Assembly (NCBI GenBank): GCA_019412865.1
Contig: DXOJ01000370.1
Coordinates: 1 to 16,550 of the forward strand
Length of the DNA: 16,550 bases
Origin: Bacteroides sp.
Lineage (GTDB): Bacteria; Bacteroidota; Bacteroidia; Bacteroidales; Bacteroidaceae
Direction of reading: 5' to 3'
The notes under the pieces were generated by a model, which saw only the letters and a program-made list of their open reading frames with translations, ran no database searches and was not told the DNA's origin. How positions within the stretch are numbered: the first letter of the stretch is position 1; each line of letters begins with the position of its first letter. Of this stretch, positions 1 to 6,429 are shown piece by piece. Made by a program: the position numbers and the translations under genes.

Positions 1-134
1 ATAATTTCCCGCAAAGCCGTGATATGCCCCGCTTTGGTTTCCGTTTTCATTTTGTCGAATAATGTGCCTGCCTCACAAATGCTAAGAGTCTCTTTTCCGC
101 TCCCGTTGTCTTGTCTGATTAAAGTAATTTTCAT
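1..134 (-). CDS. BT4734/VirE N-terminal-family protein (partial, 5' end only)
   Basis: Only the first 44 codons lie in the window; the gene continues beyond base 1. The reading frame starts at an ATG (base 134) with MKITLIRQD and runs open to the edge, containing the stretch TLSICEAGTLFDKMKTETK. From memory this resembles the start of Bacteroides proteins annotated as BT4734/BF3469-family or VirE N-terminal-domain proteins, large primase/helicase-like proteins of unknown cellular role. These are often found beside HU-related DNA-binding genes, as here, where the HU-like gene diverges from it. A candidate promoter lies at 185-216. The family call rests on a short N-terminus and cannot be confirmed from this window. 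Confidence 0.55.
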   Translation of the reverse strand, partial: MKITLIRQDNGSGKETLSICEAGTLFDKMKTETKAGHITALREI

Positions 135-184
135 CCTATTTTTGTCTATTTTTTCTACAATTACATCTACATATTTAATTCCTG

Positions 185-216
185 TAAAGGTACGCTTTTA
201 TCTTCCGGAAAGCAAG
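185..216 (-). promoter_or_regulatory. Candidate promoter of the partial VirE-N-like gene
   Basis: On the minus strand, CTTG (213-216) and TACCTTTA (185-192) are separated by 20 bases. The Bacteroides housekeeping consensus is TTTG, about 19-21 bases, TAnnTTTG, so each box has one mismatch. It would give a leader of roughly 45 nt before the ATG at 134. Plausible but not strong. Confidence 0.35.
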
Positions 217-245
217 CATTCTATCTGATAAATACCCGTATTTCA

Positions 246-277
246 TTTGCATTTGCCTCATTATTTATGTATCTTTG
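246..277 (+). promoter_or_regulatory. Bacteroides-type promoter of the HU-like gene
   Basis: TTTG (246-249) and TATCTTTG (270-277) are separated by exactly 20 bases, a perfect match to the Bacteroides sigma-ABfr consensus. Transcription should begin near 284-285, giving a leader of almost 200 nt. The 23-bp inverted repeat at 291-380 falls just inside that leader. Confidence 0.65.
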
Positions 278-290
278 CTTAGTAGTTGTC

Positions 291-380
291 AAGGGCTCAC
301 CCATGTGAACAAACAGGCTATCATTTGTAAACAAAAACGTCCACAGACGTAAACAGCTTTGTTCACATGGGTGAGCCCTT
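291..380 (+). repeat. Perfect 23-bp inverted repeat in the leader of the HU-like gene
   Basis: The left arm (291-313, beginning AAGGGCTCACCC) and right arm (358-380, ending GGGTGAGCCCTT) are exact reverse complements around a 44-nt loop. If transcription starts near 285, the mRNA would form a 23-bp stem immediately at its 5' end. Each arm is also a near-palindrome by itself: in RNA the right arm can pair GUUCAC with GUGAGC around an AUGG loop (361-376), so local and long-range folds compete. The loop holds related words TGTAAACAAA and CGTAAACAGC. Possible roles are an operator for the HU-like protein, a leader attenuator, or a repeat of mobile origin; sequence alone does not decide. Confidence 0.8.
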
Positions 381-481
381 GCAAAGCATTAGAGCTTAAC
401 AGAAGAAACATGAAGCACTAACGTATTACTACTTAAGAGAATACATAATAAGAACAGTTCATTTAAAACAAATATAAAGCT

Positions 482-1132
482 ATGGCAATATTATTCGATT
501 GGTATGAAGACCCGAAGCCTTCAGACAAACAGCAGGGAGAAAATGAAAATACCCTGCATCCGCGCATCAAATACAACGGTTCCACAGGGACGGATGTACT
601 GCGCCGGCGTATTCAGGAACGTTGCTCACTGACAGAAACAGATGTCTCTGCCGTGCTCGACGCTCTTTCGCACATCATGGGACAAGAATTGGCGGAGGGA
701 CGCCAAGTACATCTGGACGGCATCGGCTATTTTCATCCTTGCCTGACCACCACGGAACCTGTGACGATAGGCACCAAACGGAAAGCAACTAAAGTGAAAC
801 TGAAAGCTATCCAGTTTCGTGCCGACCAAACATTGAAAAACGAATTTGGCGTGCTTAAAGTGAAAAGCCTCAAAGGGGGACTGGATTTCACCCAACTAAC
901 GAACGAGGAAATTGACCTGCAACTGACAAAGTACTTCCGGACTCACCCATTTATGCGGAGATATGACTTCCAATCTCTTTGTGGAATGGCAAGAAGCACA
1001 GCCATGCGACATATCCGGCGTCTGCGCGATGAGGGTAAATTGAAAAATATGGGTGGAGCGATGCAGCCGATTTATGTTCCGAGAAGTGGATATTATGGTA
1101 ATAATGAAGAAATTAGTGTAAAAACGGAATAA
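482..1132 (+). CDS. HU-related DNA-binding protein with C-terminal HTH-like extension
   Basis: A 216-residue protein in two parts. Residues about 26-128 fit the HU/IHF-related fold of Bacteroidota: helices with TDVLRRRIQERCSLTETDV, then the turn motif VHLDGIGYFHP (76-86) and a basic beta region. Residues about 137-200 are an added domain with a helix-turn-helix look (DFQSLCGMARSTAMRHIRRL, then a wing-like stretch ending PIYVPR). Ordinary HU is about 90 residues, so this belongs to the longer 'HU family/histone-like' group seen beside VirE-N genes. The start at 482 is the first ATG of the frame and follows an AT-rich leader without a clear Shine-Dalgarno, as is usual in Bacteroides. Likely role: binding DNA locally, perhaps its own repeats at 291-380 or 1161-1265 (inference). 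The specific target is unknown. Confidence 0.8.
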   Translation: MAILFDWYEDPKPSDKQQGENENTLHPRIKYNGSTGTDVLRRRIQERCSLTETDVSAVLDALSHIMGQELAEGRQVHLDGIGYFHPCLTTTEPVTIGTKRKATKVKLKAIQFRADQTLKNEFGVLKVKSLKGGLDFTQLTNEEIDLQLTKYFRTHPFMRRYDFQSLCGMARSTAMRHIRRLRDEGKLKNMGGAMQPIYVPRSGYYGNNEEISVKTE

Positions 1133-1160
1133 GATTAGTCAACCCTAATCAGGACGAATC

Positions 1161-1265
1161 AGGGTGAGAGTAAAAAGTTACCCTCACCTACTCTCACCCT
1201 TACCCTCACACCTGTAATACCGATGAATAAAGGGATTAAGGCAAAGGGTGAGGGTGTGAGGGTAA
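1161..1265. repeat. Cluster of six GTGAGGGTAA-type words forming two stem-loops
   Basis: This lies between the convergent HU-like and amidase genes. The word GTGAGGGTAA or a near copy occurs forward at 1164-1173, 1248-1255 (partial) and 1256-1265, and reversed at 1178-1187, 1188-1197 (one or two changes) and 1200-1209. They make a perfect 12-bp inverted repeat (1161-1172 with 1189-1200, 16-nt loop) and a perfect 13-bp one (1200-1212 with 1253-1265, 40-nt loop). The hairpins are not followed by a U-run, so they are not classical terminators, although they may end or protect the two convergent transcripts. The embedded word GGGTGAG also occurs in the leader repeat at 291-380. Confidence 0.75.
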
Positions 1266-1344
1266 AAACGTCACCAACATTTATTTGAAAACATTTCAAT
1301 GCAAGTAACTATCACATAGGATCACCTCCACACCCTTCCATATT

Positions 1345-2427
1345 CTACTGGGGAATTTTAACCATTTCAACCGGCTGCTCCTGTATCTTATCCAACGGTT
1401 GTGATTGATATTTTACTTTCGAGAAATCAATAGCCTTCAAATCGATGCAACGTATCGAATTGTTATAGGCCGTTTTATAATAAACCTTCCGGTTCGTCAG
1501 ATCAATAGCCGAGGTCCATTGTGTAGCACTGGGAATATCCGGAATATCACCAGCCTGCGAATATTCTATACCGATGGGAATATCAAAATTATTAAGCAAG
1601 TGGAAACATTGCTGCACGGTATCAAAGCCTGTGGCACGTTGCGGAGCTGTCCCCCGGTAAAAGGCCGCACGCACAAACCGCGAAGGAGGCGTGGCATCAC
1701 CCGGAATACCGAGAAAACCGGAATTGCTACCAGTCGGCTGCAACGTAATACCGCTCAATTTTTGCACGGAAGCGTCACCCGGATGAAGATTGACGTAGTT
1801 GTTCAAATTAATGAGTTGCCATTCAAAGCCGGGGGCATTCGTCAGTACTCCTACTTTATTCTCATAAAAATGCGGCACGCCACCTACAATTTCCAATACA
1901 ACCTGACGTCCCGACGGTTCACCGATACGCCAGTGTACTACCGCTGTCGTTTCCAATCCTACGACACGTACAGAAGAGAGGGCTGCTTTCACCTCGTCAA
2001 TAGTAGAAAACTGCGACAACAACCACTCCGTCACTTGAAGGTCTGCCAGTGTCCGCTGGTTCTGTGCAGCGTCATACGTCTCATACCCCCCATAATGAGG
2101 AAAGAAAAATAGTCCGGCCGAAAGTCCTGCCTCATTGATTCCTTCGGCAATAAACTCTTTTTGTACAACAGCCAGACCGACCACTCCATATTTTGCCGTA
2201 AACGTTAGTCCATTGACACCTGTAGGAGTGAATGACGTGAGCTGCCGGCCACGTGGAATAATCACATACTCGCTTTGCAATACACCGCGCGCCCATTCAA
2301 TCGTACGGGCTTGCACATAACTGCCGTCACGAGATGTCAGCGAAATTCCCGTACAAGCTACAGCCTGAAAAGTGCTGCCACATACGGCAGCAATCCCTAA
2401 CAATAAGTTCTTTGTCATCTTCATCAT
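1345..2427 (-). CDS. Secreted choloylglycine hydrolase family amidase (bile salt hydrolase-like)
   Basis: Linear amide C-N hydrolase (Ntn fold) of 360 residues. A signal peptide (residues 1-24, ending QAVA) is followed directly by Cys25, the expected nucleophile (CTGISL), so signal-peptidase cleavage alone would expose the catalytic amine in the periplasm. Other family residues are in place: Arg41, Asn98 in GINEAGLSAG, Asn197 in LTNAP and Arg253 in FVRAAF. The position of the usual Asp (Asp21 in Gram-positive bile salt hydrolases) is Glu44, in RTIEW. In gut Bacteroides such enzymes cleave glycine or taurine from conjugated bile acids; penicillin V acylase or another amide substrate is possible. 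A terminator and a gap of 374 nt separate it from the PUL, so it is probably its own transcription unit. No clear promoter was found upstream. Confidence 0.85.
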   Translation of the reverse strand: MMKMTKNLLLGIAAVCGSTFQAVACTGISLTSRDGSYVQARTIEWARGVLQSEYVIIPRGRQLTSFTPTGVNGLTFTAKYGVVGLAVVQKEFIAEGINEAGLSAGLFFFPHYGGYETYDAAQNQRTLADLQVTEWLLSQFSTIDEVKAALSSVRVVGLETTAVVHWRIGEPSGRQVVLEIVGGVPHFYENKVGVLTNAPGFEWQLINLNNYVNLHPGDASVQKLSGITLQPTGSNSGFLGIPGDATPPSRFVRAAFYRGTAPQRATGFDTVQQCFHLLNNFDIPIGIEYSQAGDIPDIPSATQWTSAIDLTNRKVYYKTAYNNSIRCIDLKAIDFSKVKYQSQPLDKIQEQPVEMVKIPQ

Positions 2428-2592
2428 TCATTATATATTTATTGCTAAAAACTCGATACTGTATAAAGACAACAAAATATGGGTTATTTTAGTTTGCAGA
2501 TGCGACATTTGTATTGTAAAAGCACAATAGCGCAGAATATATATTCAAAGAGCAACAAGTAAAAAAGCAGTAAATAAACGAACTTAAATAAA

Positions 2593-2636
2593 AAGGTATC
2601 CGAACTCTTTGAACAAAACGAGAGTTTGGATACCTT
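2593..2636 (-). terminator. Rho-independent terminator downstream of the PUL
   Basis: Arms 2593-2608 and 2621-2636 pair over 16 positions with one imperfect pair around a 12-nt loop. Read on the minus strand, the stem ends in ACCTT and runs into TTTATTTAAG, a U-rich tail. The plus-strand exit is not U-rich. It would end the transcript of the acetylesterase operon, and it insulates the amidase gene. Confidence 0.7.
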
Positions 2637-2657
2637 CCATACTTATAGCGAAGCTTT

Positions 2658-2759
2658 CTATTGACCTGCTAATTTCTTTATTGCCCTATAAACTCCACTA
2701 TAAGATTCATTTCCATCGTATTTTTTAGCTAATTCACAAGCCTTCTCCCACAATGTGAA
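2658..2759 (-). pseudogene. Remnant of an unidentified gene (C-terminal tail only)
   Basis: After an in-frame TAA (2760-2762) the minus strand reads open for 33 codons to TAG at 2658. It includes LWEKACELAKKYDGNES and AIKKLAGQ, a charged, helix-like composition typical of real protein rather than noise. It has no ATG; a TTG at 2751-2753 is the only plausible start. The terminator follows 21 nt later, as if this were once the last gene of the operon. I do not recognise the family. It could instead be a tiny expressed protein. Confidence 0.35.
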
Positions 2760-2801
2760 TTACCTGACGCAACTTATATGCAATTATTAAAATCTAATCG
2801 T

Positions 2802-4226
2802 TCATTCTTTCACCTCCCAAGTATCAGTCCTAAAAGATGCCACCGGAATACCATAGCGGCTATAGAGTGTCCCTTGCTCATAATTCCGGAAACAATAGCG
2901 GACAGCCACAGGAGCAGGAACTTTCTCACAACTTACTTCAAGACGTCCTGTATATTTCTCAATCTGTGCAGTAGCAGGATAAAACACATGATCGCTCCCG
3001 GCCACCTCCACGCCGGAAATAGTAGCTCCCAATGGTGCAAGCCCTTCACTGCCACAATCAAAAGCCAAGTACGCCTTGCCATTGGCTACCTCCATAGATT
3101 GATAGACAGGTGTATCCGGAACAAAACCTTTCAACCCATAACTTCCGGAAAGGGCCAGCAACGCCAACCGTTCGCCGACTTTACGTTTACGGGCCGGATG
3201 AATGCAATTACGATCACCGATATCCATTGTTACAACCATATTACTGTTTGGAATCTCTTTCAAGTTCAGCAATTGTGCCTCACGCAATAAAGCACTTCCT
3301 ACCAGTTCCGCTCCCTCATACGCAAAAGGAGCTATCTGAACATAATAAAACGGCAATTCGCCTTGCCCCCACGCTTCACGCAACATCTTGACAAAAGCCG
3401 GCTGTAACCTGCGATATAAATCCGGGTCCTTACGATTGGACTCGCCCTGATACCAAAGAAAGCCTTTGATGGTATATTGCTCGACAGGAGCAATCATTGC
3501 ATTGTATAGCATACAAGGCTTGTACTTCGGTCGTTCAATGGACGTTGTGTCGTCAAGAAAACGAAGGTCGAACGCCTTAAACGGAGCTAACACTTCACGG
3601 CTCATCCAAGCCTGAATGGCGGTTCCTCCCCACGAAGAGACAATAATGCCAACCGGCACATCAAGTACTTTTTGGAGATAGTCAGCAAAAAAATAAGCAG
3701 TTGCACTCGCTTCAGATACCACCTCCGGAGTATTCTTCAACCATTGCGCCCGGCAATCTTTTTGTGGTTTCCGCGCTCCCGCCTGTCCAATTGTACAAAT
3801 CCGTATCGGTCGTGAAGGTTTGGCGCGGACAATCATATCCACAGCATCAGCAATAGGCTGATTGGCTTTTCCCATCAAAGGCATTTCCATATTCGACTGG
3901 CCGGCACATAACCACACTTCGCCAATCAGGACATCACGAAGCATCAATTCTTCACCGTCACTTAGGCTGATCGAGTAAGGTCCTCCCGCAACGGGTGTTC
4001 TCAAGCTTGTACGCCACATTCCCGCATCATCCGCCCGAACCGTATAAAGCTTCTGATCCCAGGAAGGACGGATAGAAACCGTTTTCTTAGGGGACGCCAT
4101 TCCCCATATCTGCACATCGGTTTGTTGTTGCAAAACCATGTTGTCTGTGAAGAGCGAAGAAAGTACCACCTTGGCAGGTGCACTTACTACGCTACATATA
4201 GCCAAAAGAAAAACAAGAAATCTCAT
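2802..4226 (-). CDS. SGNH acetylesterase, sialate O-acetylesterase family (SASA domain)
   Basis: A 474-residue secreted esterase. A signal peptide occupies about residues 1-16 (MRFLVFLLAICSVVSA). A small beta-sandwich-like region (about 20-100) precedes the SGNH core: block I AGQSNMEMP with nucleophile Ser111, the SSWGGTAIQAW block (197-207), FLWYQGESN (256-264), and DIGDRNCIHPARK carrying the catalytic His343. All catalytic blocks are intact and the length fits the family. Members remove O-acetyl groups from sialic acids or from plant and other glycans, so the name does not prove a sialic-acid substrate; no sialidase or sialic-acid catabolic gene is nearby. Its ATG lies 11 nt past the GH65 stop, indicating the same transcript. 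It is the last complete gene of the PUL before the terminator. Confidence 0.9.
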   Translation of the reverse strand: MRFLVFLLAICSVVSAPAKVVLSSLFTDNMVLQQQTDVQIWGMASPKKTVSIRPSWDQKLYTVRADDAGMWRTSLRTPVAGGPYSISLSDGEELMLRDVLIGEVWLCAGQSNMEMPLMGKANQPIADAVDMIVRAKPSRPIRICTIGQAGARKPQKDCRAQWLKNTPEVVSEASATAYFFADYLQKVLDVPVGIIVSSWGGTAIQAWMSREVLAPFKAFDLRFLDDTTSIERPKYKPCMLYNAMIAPVEQYTIKGFLWYQGESNRKDPDLYRRLQPAFVKMLREAWGQGELPFYYVQIAPFAYEGAELVGSALLREAQLLNLKEIPNSNMVVTMDIGDRNCIHPARKRKVGERLALLALSGSYGLKGFVPDTPVYQSMEVANGKAYLAFDCGSEGLAPLGATISGVEVAGSDHVFYPATAQIEKYTGRLEVSCEKVPAPVAVRYCFRNYEQGTLYSRYGIPVASFRTDTWEVKE

Positions 4227-4237
4227 ATCCTGCCAAT

Positions 4238-6295
4238 TTATTTAATGATATAATTCTTTTTCTCTTTCCCTATTCCTTTCAGGGTCAGAGATTTCCATGT
4301 ATCAGGGATTGCTCCTTTTCCGGCTACAATACCTTTATCCGTAATATCCAATCCACCGAATCCCATCAGTACGGACTGCAATACACCACCTGCCCCTGTC
4401 AGGAAATAAGGGTTCGTACCACCGTCAAACTCGGCAATTACCCGGAATGGCGGATTCAGATTGGGAAGATAGGAATCTCTAAAGTAGTGCCATGCACGTT
4501 CACGGTCTCCCAAACGGGTAAACAAAATAGAGTAAATGGACTTCGACATGGCAGGTGTCTTTTTTCTCGGAACAGTCTGTAGATAATATTCCAAATCCTT
4601 CCGGATCTGCTCTTTATCCGTAATAAGCTTTAACGGGAAAGCTAACAGGCAGACATCAGCCTGTTTGGTTATAGCCCCGTCATACGTATCATGCTCTGCC
4701 GTTACTCCATTGGCAAGTTTCCGGAAACGAAGTTTCTCCGCCACAGTTGTCCACATAGGGTCTGACTTTACATTCAACAGTTTGGCTGCTTTACAGGCAG
4801 CTTCCAAAGTAGATTTCGCGACACCGTTTGTATAAGCATTATTATTCACATTCTTTCCTCCTTGACGGTTTTGGTTCCATTCATCCGCTCCAATAACATT
4901 CCTGATTTCATACTCTCCCGCTTCATTCGATTCCGAACGGCTTACCCAGTATTCGGCAGCGGCACTAAGAATAGAAAATCCTTTTTGACGAAGCCATTCT
5001 ACATCCTGCGTCACAGCATAATATTGCCAGGCTGCCATAGCTACATCTCCCGTAATATGATTTTCGAAAGGGCCGTACATGTTGGTTACTGTGTTATCCT
5101 CGTTTCCCATCTCACTACTTTCCCACGGGTACATAGCTCCTTTATAGCCGTGCATGAAGGCATTATGCCTGGCTGCGTCCAAACGCTGATAACGATACTC
5201 TATCATTGACTCCGCCAATTCGGGATGCAGCAATAATAAAGCCGGAAAAATCCACGTATCAGCATCCCAGAATACATGGCCGTTGTAACCGAAACCCGAA
5301 AATCCCATCGGGGAACAGGACAATCCCGAACCTTCCCGCACAAAGGCATACATGTGATAAAGCATACTGTGAATGTCTTGTTGCGACTGAAGATCGCCCT
5401 CAATCACAATATCACTTTCCCAAAGCTTATCCCACGCAGCTATATGCTTGCTCCATAATCGTTCCACACCTTCTACAGCCGCAAATGCCGTCAACCGTTC
5501 CACTTCATTCTTGACATCGACATGAGTGGCGGAGGAAAGTGTCGTCCCGATAATCGAAAAAGTGTAAGGCTGACCTGCCTGCAAACGAACCGTAAACTCT
5601 TGTGTATGTACTCCGACTCCGCGTGCACTCCGGTGGCAGACTTCCGGACGGGGAAAAGAATCATCGAAAACAAACGATGAACAAGCCCCGATTTCAAGTT
5701 CCCGGGTCGGAGATTTGGCCATCGACGTACAGAAATCAATCGCTGTCTTTCCATTGAATATCCGGTTGAAAGACTCCTGCGGATTACGTAACGATTCATG
5801 CACCGTCAGTATATTCGCCACAGCTACTTCTATGTCTTCTTTCGGAATAATCCGCACCCGCAGCAAACACGAATAAGGCAAATGACGTAATGACGTATAT
5901 TGATACTCAACACGGGCAAGCGATTGATAATCAAACTCTCCGCAAAACACTCCCTGACGCATATCCAAAGTCTGTTTATAACCGGATATCCGGGAAGCTG
6001 TCACCGTAGAACCGTTTATCTGCAATTCCGTATCGAGCATATTGATGCCATGCAAGAAATTGTTTACCCTCCCCTTACCATAGATATCATAGAGTCCTCC
6101 CAACACGACGCGGGATATCTTCAAAGGTTCGGGAGAAGAGACTAATCCCAGCATACCATTGGCTACTGTTATTCCATAATAAGACGGAGGCTCAATCTGT
6201 CCGGCAGTTATTTTCCAGGCATCCTGCGCCGACAAACCAGTGACAGGCCACACCCCCGTCAACAACAGGAATACTAATAAGTTTCTCTTTCTCAT
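4238..6295 (-). CDS. GH65 glycoside hydrolase (alpha-glucosidase type), secreted
   Basis: About 685 residues from the preferred start; an upstream ATG at 6325 adds ten residues. The inner start gives a textbook signal peptide (MRKRNLLVFLLLTG to LSA). Numbered from the upstream Met, a GH65 N-terminal beta-sandwich covers about 40-270 and the (alpha/alpha)6 barrel about 310-625. Signature motifs are GHVFWDADTWIFP (349-361), GYKGAMYPWESSE (393-405), ADEWNQ with the probable acid Glu482, NNNAYTN, and AEFDGGTNPYFLTGAGG with Glu632. Glu632 sits where hydrolytic members such as human PGGHG carry their base and where phosphorylases lack it, so hydrolysis is expected. Known hydrolytic relatives cleave Glc-alpha-1,2-Gal of collagen, kojibiose or trehalose. 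The substrate here is not fixed by sequence. A stem-loop lies upstream at 6350-6393. Confidence 0.9.
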   Translation of the reverse strand: MRKRNLLVFLLLTGVWPVTGLSAQDAWKITAGQIEPPSYYGITVANGMLGLVSSPEPLKISRVVLGGLYDIYGKGRVNNFLHGINMLDTELQINGSTVTASRISGYKQTLDMRQGVFCGEFDYQSLARVEYQYTSLRHLPYSCLLRVRIIPKEDIEVAVANILTVHESLRNPQESFNRIFNGKTAIDFCTSMAKSPTRELEIGACSSFVFDDSFPRPEVCHRSARGVGVHTQEFTVRLQAGQPYTFSIIGTTLSSATHVDVKNEVERLTAFAAVEGVERLWSKHIAAWDKLWESDIVIEGDLQSQQDIHSMLYHMYAFVREGSGLSCSPMGFSGFGYNGHVFWDADTWIFPALLLLHPELAESMIEYRYQRLDAARHNAFMHGYKGAMYPWESSEMGNEDNTVTNMYGPFENHITGDVAMAAWQYYAVTQDVEWLRQKGFSILSAAAEYWVSRSESNEAGEYEIRNVIGADEWNQNRQGGKNVNNNAYTNGVAKSTLEAACKAAKLLNVKSDPMWTTVAEKLRFRKLANGVTAEHDTYDGAITKQADVCLLAFPLKLITDKEQIRKDLEYYLQTVPRKKTPAMSKSIYSILFTRLGDRERAWHYFRDSYLPNLNPPFRVIAEFDGGTNPYFLTGAGGVLQSVLMGFGGLDITDKGIVAGKGAIPDTWKSLTLKGIGKEKKNYIIK

Positions 6296-6349
6296 TTGAT
6301 CTACTTTTTTATAAGTTTTTTGCAAGCTTTTTATAAACGTACAGCCAGT

Positions 6350-6393
6350 CTTTTCTCATCGGAGCAAGGCAAAGCCCGTTCCGACGAGAAAAG
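6350..6393 (-). promoter_or_regulatory. Intra-operon stem-loop between the propeller lipoprotein and GH65 genes
   Basis: Arms 6350-6363 and 6380-6393 form a 14-position stem. The only imperfect pair is G-U in the minus-strand RNA but A-C on the plus strand, which favours function in the operon mRNA. The 16-nt loop holds a smaller GGGCUUUGCC-type hairpin. No U-run follows, so it is more likely an mRNA-stability or processing element than a terminator. It sits in the largest gap (134 nt) inside the operon. Confidence 0.5.
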
Positions 6394-6429
6394 AAACATG
6401 CTAACTAAAAGTCTGTATGGATAAAAAAA

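Larger units (their letters stand above)
2428..2801. other. Intergenic region between the amidase gene and the PUL
   Basis: This stretch contains a terminator (2593-2636) and a short decayed reading frame (2658-2759), listed separately. Bases 2428-2592 are AT-rich and must hold the amidase promoter, but I find no good match to the Bacteroides TTTG/TAnnTTTG boxes there. Bases 2760-2801 show nothing recognisable. Confidence 0.6.

Noticed and set aside
19..228. 69-codon plus-strand frame at the left edge
   Set aside because: It overlaps the better-supported minus-strand VirE-N-like start and promoter region, and its translation is low-complexity hydrophobic.
291..380. Phase-variable invertible promoter
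   Set aside because: The inverted repeat encloses only 44 nt with no promoter boxes inside; the promoter lies outside, and no invertase gene is nearby.
1161..1265. CRISPR array or tandem repeat
   Set aside because: The units are 10 bases, in mixed orientation and irregularly spaced, with no spacer pattern and no cas genes.
2802..4226. Evidence that the PUL degrades sialylated glycans
   Set aside because: The family name alone suggests sialate. No sialidase, sialic acid lyase or transporter gene is present, and related SGNH enzymes deacetylate many glycans.
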